The notes beneath the pieces were generated by a model. It saw only the letters and a program-made list of their open reading frames with translations. It was not told the DNA's origin and ran no database searches. The translations under genes were made by a program, and so were the position numbers. Below are positions 39,613 to 51,882 of a stretch of DNA of 64,000 bases, piece after piece (within the stretch, counting starts at the first letter, position 1; every line of letters starts with the position of its first letter). This stretch comes from Populus alba (Eukaryota; Streptophyta; Magnoliopsida; Malpighiales; Salicaceae), in NCBI RefSeq assembly GCF_005239225.2, contig NC_133297.1:6394392-6458391 (forward strand), given 5' to 3'.

Positions 39613-40200
39613 TACAGTGAAAGCAAAATCCGTCCGCTTAACATAGCTTTGGCCCATTCCCGGAGCTGCTGGAGATAGGACAAGGGTATTGAGCGCTGAA
39701 ACAGAAATGCATCTGAATTTAACAAATTTAGAGTGGAGATGCTCTCCATTGACAAATTTAGCAGTGAACAAAGATGAGGTGATAGCACTTCACAATTCGG
39801 GAATGGTAGCAGAGTTTGGTTAGTAACTTGTTTCCCAGCGTGCTCAAGTTTTTGGTGCTACATCTACAAAAATTTCATGTGTGTTTGTTTTTGTAGAAGC
39901 TTTTATTGGCTGTTGAAATTAAAAAAAAAAAAAACTAAAAGGACTCAGGAAAATACTGTAACATGTGAGTGAATCTACGGTGGATTCAAATAGTATTTTT
40001 TGTTATAATCTCCTTATTCTATCCTTTCTTCTCGCGTGATTTGAGGCCCTCACTGGCTTTTTTCTCTGCACCTGCAGCTTAATCAAAACTTCAAGTTTTG
40101 TTTGTTACAGTTTTGCGTTAGGACGCACCAACTACTGGGCATTGAGAGGTGTTGTTTGTGAGTTGATGTGATTGATTGCTTTTTGAAGGGATGGCTGCAG

Positions 40201-40276
<76 letters not shown>

Positions 40277-40569
40277 ATTGTTTAGGGAATTCATGATATG
40301 CGCATATATATCATTATAGCTTTAAATCTTTAGCATTTGAACCTCCTCCTAAAAATATGAGTTTCATTTTCGAGCAATAACAATGGAAAATACAAAAAAA
40401 ATATAAAGGAAATAAAAATATTTTTATTTTTTTAATATTAAATATAAGAAAAACTAGATTGTATTTATTTGTAAAACATAAATTTCCATTAATTTAAAGG
40501 AAATAAAAATATTTTTATTTTCTTAATATTATGAAAAACTAGATTGCATCTATTATAACATATACTAAA
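39613..40569. other. Intergenic region
   Basis: No gene is seen. It contains a TA microsatellite and, near 40385-40560, a short duplicated AT-rich block (GGAAATAAAAATATTTTTAT at about 40409 and 40499). Confidence 0.5.
40202..40268. repeat. (TA)n microsatellite, 67 bases
   Basis: Uninterrupted TA dinucleotides, the longest such run in the window. Confidence 0.95.
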
Positions 40570-42880
40570 ATTGCTCCGTGTTTCACTGTGCACTGCACAG
40601 TGCAGTTCACGGTGAAATACTGAGCTATATTTTTTTTGTTTTTTTTTATGTTTTTATTTATTTATTCATGTTTTTATTTATTTATTTATTCGTTTTTTTA
40701 TAACTTTATGGGTTTTTCTGTTTTTTTCTTTTCATGATTTTTTTGTTTAATTTAGTTTGTTAATATTAATTTTTTTTATTTATTTATCATAATTTCATGA
40801 CACAAATCCTGGATTTGACAAGTTAATCTAAAATATTATTTTTTTTTGCTTTTTTCTTTTTAATTAGTTTTTTTTTCGTTTAGTTTAGTTTGTTAATGTT
40901 AAATTTCTTTCTATTTAATTATCAGACTTTCATGACACGTATCATTGGCTTGACGGGTTAACCCAGTTAATTCTGGGTTAACCCGTCATTATTTTTTCTA
41001 TTTAGTTATCAAACTTTTATGACGTGAATTCCATATTTGACGAGTTAACCTGGTTTGAAGGGTTAACCCAATTAATTCAGTTTTTTTCTTTTTCTTCATT
41101 AGTTTTTTTTTCTATTGTTTTTTTTTCTTTGTTTTTTTTAATTAATCTATTTAATTATCACATTTTTATAACACGACCTTACAGCCAGACCCACATCCAA
41201 GGCTCTTGGTTTCAATGTTGCAGCCAGACTTACTTAAACTTGAGTCATGCAAGTTTAATATTATTATTAATATTATAAATATTACTCTTAGGTGAAACGT
41301 TGCAGCTAGACCCAAGACTCTTGGGTATATCTCTGCAGAAAAACCTAACACTCTTAGATCTTAGTATTTTTTTATATTTTTTATGCAAGGAAAAAAAAAC
41401 ATTAACCCATTATGTATGCCTTTATTTTTTTTTCTGTTTCTTTTTAGGCCTTCTATTGTGGACTGCACAATGGAGTCCACAATGAAAAAGCTGATGCCTT
41501 TAGTTTTTTTTTTTAATTTAGTTTCTTAATATTAGATTTTTTCTATTTAATTATCAGACTTTTATAACACAAATCATAGGTTTGATAGGTTAACTAAGTT
41601 ATTCAGATTGTTTTTCTTTTTCTTCATGTAGGTTTTTATTTTCTTTGCTTTTTCCTTTTTAATTAATCATTTTTGTTTAATTTAGTTCATTAATATTAAA
41701 TATTTTTTTTATTTAGTTATCACACTTTCATGATACGACTCTCAGGTTTGACGGGTTAACCTGATTTGACGAGTTAACCCAATTGATTCATATTTTTTTT
41801 TCCTCATTAGTTTTGTTCTTTTGATTTCATCTTTTAATATTGTATGCAATCCACAATTAAAAGGCTGATGCCTTTTTTTTCTTCTTTTTATGCATTTCAC
41901 TATGGACTGCACAGTGCATTCCACGGTGAAAAGGCTGATGTCTTTTTTTTTTTTAAATAATTTTATTTATTTATTTTGGTGGTATTAAATTTTTTTTCTA
42001 TTTAGTTATTAGACTTTCAGGATATGGATCTCAACTTTGACGAGTTAACCCAGTTAATTTAGATTTTTTTTCCTTTTTCTTTATTAGTTTTTTTTCTTTT
42101 TACAAGTTATTTGTTCTTTTATTTGTTCTTTTTATTTAATATATATATTTTTTAATTTAGTTCATCAATATTAATTTTTTTTCTATTTAGTTATCGGTTG
42201 ATGCCTTTAGTTTTTTTTTCTTTTTGTCTTTTTGCTGTTTTTATACCTTTGATTGTGAACTGTACATTGCAGTCCATAGTGAAAAGGCTGATGCCTTTTT
42301 GTTTTTGTTTTTAATTAATTTTTTTTGTTTAATTTAGTTTGTTAATATTCAATTTTTTTCTATTTAGTTATCAAATTTTAATGAGACGGATCCCGGGTTT
42401 GACGAGTTAACTTGGTTTGATGGGTCATCCCAGTTAATTCTGGGTCATCCTGTCAATTTTTTTTTCTATTTAGTTATTAAACTTTCACGACACGATTTCA
42501 AGATTTGACGGGTTAACCTGATTTAAAGGGTTAACCCAGTTAATTCATATATATTTTTTTTCTTCATTAGTTTTTTTTTTTTGTTGTTTTTTTTTCTTTT
42601 TAATTAATCTATTTAATTATCACACTTTTATGACATGACTTTGCAACCATACTTACATCCAAGACTATTGGGTCTGGAATTACAGTCAGACCCACTTAAA
42701 CTTGAGTCATGCAAATTTAATGTTATTATTAATATTATAAATATTACTCTTAGATTATGTGTTGCAGTCAAATCCAAGACTTTTAGGTATAACTTTGTAA
42801 AAAAACCTAATACTTTTAAATCTTAATTTTTTTTGATATTTTTTATACAAAAAATATTAACCCACAGCATCGTACGGGTC
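40570..42880. repeat. Complex repeat block with recurrent palindromes
   Basis: About 2.3 kb of T-rich DNA is built from recurring modules. Four palindromic modules built on GACTGCACAGTGCAGT-like cores lie at 40581-40617, 41455-41483, 41895-41931 and 42251-42284, and the last three lead into AAAGGCTGATG-type sequence. GAGTTAACC / GGGTTAACCCA motifs, often preceded by ATCA-ACTTTCATGACACG, recur at about 40952, 41040, 41585, 41750, 42040, 42400 and 42510. A large module at 40910-41370 is repeated, diverged, at 42358-42830. No coding capacity is seen. It could be a decayed non-autonomous element or a local satellite-like expansion. Confidence 0.75.
40952..40987. repeat. Perfect inverted repeat, 15-bp arms
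   Basis: GACGGGTTAACCCAG, six bases (TTAATT), then CTGGGTTAACCCGTC. The arms are exact reverse complements. A degenerate version sits at about 42414-42455 in the second large module. Confidence 0.92.
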
Positions 42881-43167
42881 ATCAGCGTGTCGGGTTTATA
42901 CATGAAATGAACAACTAGCAAGCCCTCTTACTTTCCGAGTTGAAAATAAAAGGCCCAATTCGAAAAACGAATGGGCTGGCCTCTACTGTAATTGAGCCGA
43001 TTTGAGCCTTCATGAAAACATCCTAGAAAGTTCAATTGCAATGTTTTGCAAAAAAACAAAATCCGGGCAGGCAGGTACCTTTTCGTTTAATTTATGAACT
43101 TCTTTGTTCGGTAAGATAATCTAAAATCAAAGCAGCGAGTAGTAATATACTTATGATATACAAGGCG

Positions 43168-44963
43168 ATGAATCCTCGAACAGACAAGATAGTGAGGAGG
43201 ACAACAATGGTAGCCACTGCTGTTGCTTCTTATTTCCTCTTAACTGCTGACTATGGTCCTCAACCCAATGCTGTAGAACCCGTAAGTCACTACTTTTTTT
43301 TATTCCTTTTCGTTTCTTGTTGTGTTTTTGTCGTTTCTTGATAAGAAATGTTTGATTCTTTCTTGATTATCATCAGTAACCAAATGGTTGATAAGGGATC
43401 GTGGAGGGTTTATTTGGGGATTTAATTCGTGGGTTCTTTGGGGTTTTAAATATTGAAACTGTTCATGGAAATTTCTTCATGTTTTTTATCATAAAATTGA
43501 CGATTGTATTAAATCCTTTGTTTGTATTTTTTTCTTTACTCCATCCTTAATTTTACATGCTATAAGAGCTAGAGTCTTAATTAAATTTTGCAACCTCCCC
43601 CACAGAGATCATCCCGATGAAAATAATTATGGTAGGCTACAACGAGATGTGTAGTCTTTCAATATTATGACTAGAGTCTTAATTCAAAATCTTACACACC
43701 TCCCCCTCAGAGATATCCTAATTCAAAACAATTTAGTCTTTCTAAATATTGTCGGAGAGTGAATGTCGAGAACTCCCAACTTGCATATCATAGTTGAGAA
43801 AGTTTCTTTTCCAAATGGCTTGGTGAAGGCATCCGCAAGCATGTTTGATGAAGTGAGTGACATGTTGCAACTGAACCGTCTTGTACATTGTCGTGAATTA
43901 AATGACAATCCTTTCCAACACTCCCCCTCAAGTTGGTGTGTGGATATCTTCCATGCCCAACTTATTAAGTGAGTTGAAGAACTCGAATACCAAAACCTAA
44001 TATAGTCAAACATAGGCAGCAACAACAGCAGTCTAAAAGCTGCAGCAACAACTGGTTCTAACCAAAACTGGATGATTTGGTTTTCAAAGAGATGGTCATG
44101 GCTCTTCATCAGGTTGAATAATATTCCCCATTGAGAGGTCTATAAACAAGCATCATCCCCAGTTTGCTCAACAATTTATAAGAAGTTCTTGACAGTTTAT
44201 AAGGAACCTTGGACATGAGACGCAACTCCTCAACTATGATAGTTTATTAGGAGTTCTCACTTTAAATTCACCTTGAAGTTGGGAGTTCTTGACAGTTTAT
44301 AAGGAACCTTGGATACAAACTCCCAACTCCTAAAGAATACATTGCTTTCTTAACTGTTTATAAGGAACCTTGGACATGAGAATCTTTAGATAGAATATTG
44401 TGGTTAGATAGAGAATTCCATAACATGTGTTCTTCAGGTGGGAAGTTGTGCGAAGATGAACGATGCTAATGCTGTAGATGCCATCTCTTTTAAGTTTCTC
44501 TCAATTAAGGTAGCAGGTTTAGCTGCCTTCTTAGTTTAGTTACCTTTTGCTGTAAGGGGACATTCTGTTCACTTCTCAGAATTCTTTTAGTACGGGTTTT
44601 AATTTCTGTCCACCTTCTATTCATTTTGTTTGTGAATGTAACATTAGGAGTAAGAATTATGAGCCTTGTTGTGTAATATACTTTGTTTGTGGATATGGCA
44701 TTATGAGTATGAATTGTGAGTTTTGCACTGTTGTTTCTTTGCCTCGTGTTTGTGATAAGGTAGCAAACTGTTGCTCAAGGTAATTTTCATGTGATGTCAA
44801 CTATCTGCCTGCCTTATTATAGTGTTTTATTTTCTTGAATGTTCTAACATTTTTGGTGTTTTTTACTATTGATATCCTTCTGCAATGGCAGATCAAAAGG
44901 GCCATATTATCAGCACAAAGTTCTGTGAAAGAGTTCATCTTTGGATCAGGGAAAGAGCCCTGA
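43168..44963 (+). CDS. Conserved 61-residue single-pass membrane protein, two exons, unknown function
   Basis: The exons 43168-43281 and 44892-44963 join in phase (CCC|ATC) to 61 residues. The sequence starts MNPRTDKIVRRTTMVATAVA, has one hydrophobic segment (about 14-27, VATAVASYFLLTA), then DYGPQPNAVEP, and ends in an amphipathic tail, VKEFIFGSGKEP. An in-frame ATG at 43153 would add five residues (MIYKA); I prefer 43168 because the basic MNPRTDK start looks conserved. The basic N-terminus and short membrane span suggest an organelle or ER membrane microprotein, which is inference. The 1.6-kb intron has taken in a copia retrotransposon fragment without breaking the splice sites. Confidence 0.75.
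43560..44400 (-). mobile_element. Ty1/copia retrotransposon remnant in an intron
   Basis: On the minus strand (43723-44109 and near frames) the C-terminal end of copia polymerase is recognisable: ADAFTKPFGKETF followed by KLGVLDIHSPT, the RNase H tail. Frames are broken and no LTR pair is visible. To the right (44183-44385) a short unit, GACAGTTTATAAGGAACCTT, recurs three times. To the left AGAGTCTTAATT with CACAGAGAT/CTCAGAGAT recurs at about 43570 and 43674. It lies wholly inside the intron of the 61-residue protein gene. Confidence 0.75.
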
Positions 44964-47328
44964 GGTAGTCGAATGGAGAAGGTGAGCTCTAGCAGTGCTA
45001 AAGAGCATTAACAAGGATACAGGACACAATTTTGCATGGCACCATGATGGTTCTAGGCTAAGTTTCTTATGGCCATTGTCAAATAGAGGTATCATGAGAC
45101 CAAGCTCCTTTTTAGCTTTGCTAGAAACTTTCTTTATATCTGTACAGTTTGCCAAACTCAGTACTTAAGATGCTTTCTGTAGCCACATAATTTAAGTGGA
45201 CGCTGAAGTCCATCTTTTGCCTTTTCACTCTTTCATAAGACACGCTATTCTCCCTGCTTGGTTTGTTCAAATTTAGATTTTGGAATATCATTGTGGCTGA
45301 ACATGTATAGGTGGCCAAAAGTGTTTGGATGATGTTGATGGTCCTCATGGTCATCTGGTGACCAATTTTTTTGATATCGGATTAAAGGCAGAAAAATAGA
45401 GCATATACTCGGCTGTTCAGTGTTCATGCCTGGGAACCACCACTCTGTGAGAGTGGCTTGATGGTGACCCTGGCTATCCATAAAATGGATGGTCAATGAT
45501 TATCAATACAGGATTTCCTTTTTTCGTTACCCCAGACTCTTTTCCCGGGAGGGACTGGAACCAGAGTCCCTGGCTTGTGTTCTCGTTTTGTTCTTTCTCC
45601 TAACCAAAGTGATGATGGCTCGTTGGTGGAGGGTTTTTTTTTTTAATTATTTTCCTCGCTTTCTTCTTTTCTCTGGTACACTTTCGGGGTATATACGAGA
45701 AGAGAAAGTGGTGAGAGCATAAAAAGGAAATTAGATATTGCTGTATATATAATTAATCTCTAACAAGCCAAGCCATTGATACCACCGCCAGTGTTGCGAA
45801 AGTTATGCAAAACTGGAAGGAATGCTGTTCATCTCTGATGCCAGAAAAACAAAACTGGAATGAATCCTTGTGGCATTCTAATAATGCTCACCAAACAAGA
45901 CATCAAAACCTACAATCTTTACTGGTGAATGTAGAAAGTGTGCTCTGTAGGGGCCACATGAATGCCATAGGCTTTCTTGAATTTATCTTTTCCTTCTTCC
46001 CCGGACTTTTTACTCTTTTTGGCAGTCACTTAGTGGACTGAACAGGCTTGGGTTACTAGTGGAAAATGGTCCAAAAAGTCCAATTCTCCCCAGATGAGAA
46101 GAAAAAAGTTCAGAGTGTGAGTTAAAACTGAAAGTTGCAACTTTCAATTTATCCTGACAGATTAAAAAAAAAAACCTTTGAGACTAATTTTATTTTTTTA
46201 GCTTCTAAGATTATTTTGGTTTTTTCAAAATGTGTTTTTTTTTATTATTTGTTTTTATCTAGTCAAATATGAAAAGGTTTTTTTTTTTCTTCTAAGAATA
46301 TTTTGATTCTTTTACCGTGCGTTCTGTTTTTCTTTATCTAATTAAATATCAAATTGGCTTTCATTTGATATAATAATTATATAAAAAAAATTATAAAAAT
46401 ATAAAATTACCCTTTAACTCTAATTTTAAATGTTTTAATTCCAGTTGTATTTTGGTTGTTTAATTGTAAAATTGAGATGGAAAAAAGCTTATTTATCTTT
46501 ATCTTTAAGTAATTTGCTAATGATTAATGAATTTTATGAAAATATTTTAATGCCGTGTTGATTAAAACCATGAAAATATTACTCCAATAAAAAAAATGTT
46601 TTTCCTCACAAGTAAAAATTCCTTTTATTTTACCTTTTGTTCATAAAGAAGTGGGAATTAATGAATTGGAAGAAGAAAAAAAACACATAATTTAATGCGG
46701 TTGTACTTTTTAGATCGTTTTGATGTGATGATATCAAAAATAATTTTTAAAAAATAAAAAAACATTATTAGCATGCTTTTCAGCATGAAAAATTATTTGA
46801 AAAACAATAACTACCACACTTCCAAACACCCTCTTACTATCTTGCTGATGCTTCAACACATTTCAGCCCCGAGGAAAAACAAAACAATGCATGCCATGTT
46901 ACGAGCACTCCCTTTGCATCATGGCAGACGGCTTCATCGTACGATAATGGCAAAGTTACAAATATTCTTTACTTATTTCTGACATTTGTGGGGATTGGAA
47001 AAGAAAATTAAAGATAAAATATATAATATATGTTGTAAAGAGCAAAATTGAAACTTCTTCAAAGGTAGGGAGTAGTTTGGAAAATTAAAAACTATTGGAA
47101 TAGAAGTGGAATATTGTTAGATCTATAGGGGTAAAAACAAAGTTTACCCTTTAAGTTTTTAACCAATCAGAAATTTGAACATGTGTAAAATCCTCCTTCA
47201 CAAACAACCGTTTCAACTACCCATCCTCTTTTGCCTTTTAACTACACCCTTCATGCTCTCACTTAGAAGTCCACTGAACATGTCCAGCTCTCCTCTTTTC
47301 CTCTCCCATCAAACCCTAACCCTCACCA
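44964..47328. other. Intergenic region
   Basis: The first few hundred bases are probably 3'UTR. The rest includes AT-rich MITE-like DNA (about 46200-46830). Short ORFs at 45121-45496 (-) and 45489-46041 (+) lack family signatures. The bases just before 47329 are pyrimidine-rich leader of the chloride-channel gene. No further gene is supported. Confidence 0.5.
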
Positions 47329-49893
47329 ATGTCACAACCCTCAAACCCTCTCAAACCTCCACTCACCAACATCTCGCTTTCTTCCAGATTTACCCCCAAA
47401 ACTCCCCTGAAACTACCCCTAACTACCTTCCCCTCCAAACCCCTAAAGGCCACCACTCCTGCCTTCAAGACCCTTTCCTCTAACTCCCAAACCCCACAAA
47501 AAAAGCCCTCTAAAGCTATAACCATAATCTCTCTTCTACGAGCTATCCCTGACTGGGCTGATAGAGTAAAAGAGAGAGGAATGCGAAAAAAGAGATCTTT
47601 GTACAACCATGAAAAATGGGTTGAACATCGAAGTTCTTTTCGCCACGTAAGGCATTTACTTTCAAGTTTATCTTCGCGGGTGGTTTTGTCATTGGTCCCT
47701 CCAGTTATTGCCTTTACTTCGGTTGCTGTGGTTGTAGCAAGCTATAATTCTGCCGTGGAAATGCATTTCTTGCCAGGTTTTTTCCCTGTTTTAAGAACTT
47801 CTTCACTGCCTTATCAGTTGACAGCTCCTGCGTTAGCACTGTTGTTGGTGTTTAGGACTGAAGCATCTTATTCGAGGTTTGAAAATGGGAAGACGGCCTG
47901 GACTAAGGTGATTTCTGGGGCTAATGATTTTGCTAGGCAGGTTATTTCTGGGGTTGATGGTTCCAGTAATTATGCCCTTAAAAGTGAGCTCTTGCGGTAT
48001 ATTATGGCATTCCCCATAGCACTTAAGGTCAGTTTCTTACTCTTGGTCCCCCGGCCGTCTTAATGGATGAATGAAAAGTTGAAGCAATCTAAACTTGAGG
48101 AGGTCCATGATTATGATTTAATGTTTAGGGTCATTCACTTTAGTTACATTATACATGTTAGAATTTCAAATAACCGCTAAAGGGAAGCTTTCTCATGATG
48201 TTCACAATATTTTATTTGAATAAATTTGGTGAAATGGTGTAATTTGTTTCTGAAATTCAAAACAGTTCGATCATGACATTTTGTTATTTGCAGTGCCATG
48301 TTACTTACGGTTCAAATATTGGCCAAGACCTCCAAAATCTGCTTGAAGAAGGTGATCTAGCAATAGTTCTCAAATCTCGGCATCGGCCTCGTTGCATTAT
48401 TGAGTTCATTTCTCAATGCCTTCAATTGCTGAACTTAGATGAATCAATGAGAAATTCACTGGTACTTGTCCTCTTTGATAAACTGATTACTTGATTTTTA
48501 TTTTTAACTTTTTAATTTATCTGGAGGAATTTCCTCAGGTTGTCCTAGAGCTATCTCTGTTATATTTGAAGTTTTCTTTTCTTTATTGCCACATGATATA
48601 ATAAAGTTGTTTGCATTTGAAATGGGAAAATTGCTGAAAATTAATCAGGTTTAAACTGGTTTCTTTATTTTCCAAAATTTGTATCCCCCAAGCTTTTACT
48701 CAATTTCCCATCATAATTTCCAATACCATTCTTCAATCAGTTGTATCTTCATAATGGTGCAGGAGTCCAAAATTTCTTGTTTCCATGAAGGAATTGGTGT
48801 ATGTGAACAACTCATGGGCATCCCCATTCCACTCTCATACACTCGCCTAACATCAAGATTTCTGGTCCTCTGGCACTTGACTCTTCCTATTATACTTTGG
48901 GATGATTGCCACTGGATTGTAGTCCCTTCCACTTTTATCAGTGCTGCTTCCTTGTTCTGCATAGAAGAAGTATGCTTCTCTTTCTTTATTATGAATTTTA
49001 TATGTGATTCTTGCTGTATTATGCATCTAACTAGTAGGCACTAAACAATGGACTTGTTGCCACCCACAAAACCTGCATAAAGCCTTTTCCCTTCAAGTTT
49101 GAAAGGAATACCGCTAGACTTAAAACTTAAAATGTTTTCACACACTAGTTACCTTCCACGGCTCTTGCATTTTGATGATTTATGAGTCAATTATTCGAAC
49201 ATATGTTATTTCTAGATCAAATTTTCTCCTGCTTTCAATGGGAAGCAAAAACATGTCTTTTTTAACTTGCAAAATGATGGTGGTTTTTGGTATAAAGGAG
49301 TGGAGTTACCACAATGAAGATGAGGGATCATGTCAATATTATTACACATGAAGAAGAACAAACAACAATGAAGTGGTGTCCAACATATGGTTCAAAAGTT
49401 TGTATATGCCAAAATAGACTCTCGAGGCTTAAGCTTTTGACTGTTTTGGATGAACAAAGGGGGAGTGAAGTTCTCGCACCTGCTTTCCTCTTTTTTGATT
49501 AGCTATTAGTTGCATGTCTTTGTGATTGTGTGCATTGCACATGTTTCATATTCGATTACGTGTGTTCAATAGTTCCTAACACATAGTTGGAGAGATGTCA
49601 AATAACCTGCTTTTCCCAACTTGTGCAAATTTCAACAGCTTTAGATCATTTTCTGCTTATTCCTTATTTTATAAGTTTGTAACTTAGACTCATTATTTAC
49701 ACAGGTTGGTGTTCTTATTGAGGAGCCATTTCCAATGTTAGCCCTTGATGAGCTATGTAATGTAGTTCAGAACAACATTTGGGAAGCAATTGCAACTGAA
49801 AAGGAGATTCAAGCTCGCCTTATTGCAAAAAGAAAGAGCCATTCCTGTGAGCACTCAACAAACGGTTGGCCAACTCCTAAGCAGAAGGAATAG
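47329..49893 (+). CDS. VCCN1: Voltage-dependent chloride channel, thylakoid bestrophin-like (VCCN1)
   Basis: The exons 47329-48027, 48294-48461, 48763-48969 and 49705-49893 join in phase to 420 residues, close to the Arabidopsis length. The first 70 or so residues are Ser/Thr/Pro/Lys-rich without acidic residues, a chloroplast transit peptide. The bestrophin/UPF0187 core follows: YNHEKWVEHRSSFRH, a membrane span around residues 120-140 (VVLSLVPPVIAFTSVAVVVA), LLLVFRTEASYSRFENGKTA, and C-terminal spans ending in IEEPFPMLALDELC. VCCN1 lets chloride into the thylakoid lumen and tunes proton motive force when light changes. The ATG at 47329 is the first in frame; an upstream ATG at 47280 is in another frame and could act as a short uORF. 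Confidence 0.94.
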
Positions 49894-50810
49894 TGTAAAG
49901 AATATTCTCAAATTTGATCAAGGAACAAGACAGTGAACTTCCAAGATCTTACGGTGCATGCCCCTTCCCCTTGTTATGTAAATCTCGTATCATAATTGAG
50001 CTCCAGCAGTAAAATATACACGTAGGATGCATTTCCCCCATCAAGGAATCTCATAGCAAGTATATGTTCAGTATATAGATCAATGTTGCACTAAATACGC
50101 CTGTTGTATATTCAATAACCGTTTGTAGTTTCTTCCAAATAATTTGACTTGAAAGAAACTAACTGGAATTACCAATAGCACTTGCATAAATGGCTGTTGT
50201 GACCCAGAAAGCATCAAATAGAGGCACCTAGTTGTTGACCGCCCACAGATGTTTCCTGGGGAATCTGTTCTCTAGAGAACTGAGATGTAAACGTGGAAAT
50301 AAGTGGTATCGTTTGAGAATGTACAGGGTTCAGTATCCTGTTTTCGCTGTTCATGCTTGTTCTATCGTCTTTTCATCTTTTACCTCTAGATGCTATATTC
50401 AACAGGTTCCCTTGGCGAAGAGATCTTTCAAGTACCTTTTCAGTTTCAGATAAATGATTAATTAACGTTTGAATTTGATTGTGTGGCGATCACATTTTCC
50501 TCTGGAAATGTCGTTCTTTATTGTCATTTTGAAATGCAGCTTCAAAGATAACAGTAGTCTTCGCTCGCACAAAGATGTGGAAGATCAAACTGTCAGTTCA
50601 GGGGCATGCCATTTGTTTGTGATAGAATGGAAGATGGAGGTGCAATGAGATTCGATTACTTTCCCAGGCCAACAAAAAATTGGCGAGGTTACTTTGTTGG
50701 GATAGATCAATCGCCAAAATTTATGCGGTTGCCCTCTTGGGATAGATCAGTAGCCAAAGCGCTGCTCAAAACAAATAGTGCCTCCATAGAAGTTCCCAAA
50801 TCTTATAGCA
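49894..50810. other. 3' side of VCCN1 and spacer
   Basis: Probable VCCN1 3'UTR for the first few hundred bases, followed by DNA with no recognisable gene up to the end of the PYRD relic. Confidence 0.5.
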
Positions 50811-51882
50811 CTATAGATAACCCTCCAGTACAATGCTCTGACCTGAGATCTTGGGCTGTAAGTTGTTGACTTTCAGTCTTCGTCCAAAGCTTTTCAATGC
50901 CGTAAGAGAACTCTCACCACTGCTTTCATCCCACAACGGCGGTACTTCCACTATATTTTTTTGTAATAAATTATGCCCAGTACCATCATTTAGGTGCGCT
51001 TCAAGAACCAAACTTCCTCTCAAATCCACTAAAACGCTTTACAGTCCCCGGCTTTTACAATTCCAAAATCCTATTCAAATTTATCTGATCCAAAACCACA
51101 GTTTCAATTCCCTTTTTAGCAGTTTCTGGTTCTTCAGTTGCCTCTTTGTCTGTAAATATTGTAACTCTAGAAGCTGCATTTTCGGTGAGTATGAATTTGG
51201 ATTGGAGAACTAGGACCTCCTGCTATTAGAATCCAAAGGGGTTGATTGGCACCAGGTTCTTGTGATGTAGGGAATGGGGAATTGGCAGTCAACGAGGCAG
51301 AAAGTATAATAACTGCATCATATTCTTGTAACAACTGAGAGTAGTATCCACCGGAGTCGGTGACTCCGTCCCCAAGTTGATTTAAAAGATGAGCATTGGC
51401 TGAGAGGGAGTATCTACGGGTTAAAGGGATAGATCACTAAGGTACTAAGAAACTGGATCATTGGGGAAGGAAGAAGAGGCTAAATATGAACTATCCAAGC
51501 AAACCAATTCAAAAAGCTCAATAAACATGTCCAATGATTGATTTGCTTTCTGCTTTGAAATTATAGACCGGAGTAAGTATTACCTAAGCGTAACAAAGGG
51601 CTTCCATGTCAACATTTTATGGATGAAGGCCTCAATGAGCCTCTTGCACAATTCTTTTTCTACACCAACAACTACATCAATTCCTGCATCTCTCAATCTT
51701 TGCTCACCTCTTGAAGCCACAATTGGGTATGGATCGATCATCCCAATAACAACCTTCTTCAATTTGGCTTTTACCATGGCTTCACTGCATGGTGGAGTTC
51801 TCCCATAGTGATTACATGGTTCCAAGCTCACATAAGCTGTTGCATTCTCAGCCAAATCCCCGGCATCTCTGAGGGCAAAGAC
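50811..51882 (-). pseudogene. PYRD: PYRD (riboflavin pyrimidine deaminase) pseudogene, 5'-truncated
   Basis: The minus strand carries the C-terminal two thirds of plant PYRD, the RibD-type deaminase that acts in chloroplast riboflavin synthesis. Exon 51882-51584 has a good acceptor and encodes VFALRDAGDLAENATAYVSL, EPCNHYGRTPPC (zinc-site motif) and PIVASRGEQRLRDAGID. A normal intron (51583-51414) follows. The next exon begins YSLSANAHLLNQLGDG and DSGGYYSQLLQEYDA, then suffers a frameshift near 51187, another near 51058 and a stop at 51039-51041. The last block resumes with LDLRG-like sequence (DLRGSLVLEAHL) to EGYL and stop. The upstream exons with the first deaminase motif are not found in the 600 bases to the right. 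Retained introns mean a genomic, not processed, duplicate. Confidence 0.85.

Noticed and set aside
45121..45496. Overlapping minus-strand ORFs of 77 and 83 codons
   Set aside because: No domain, no compatible splice partner, and inconsistent composition.
45550..45571. Small hairpin (AGGGACT / AGTCCCT) considered as a microRNA precursor
   Set aside because: The stem has only seven pairs, far too short for a plant miRNA precursor.
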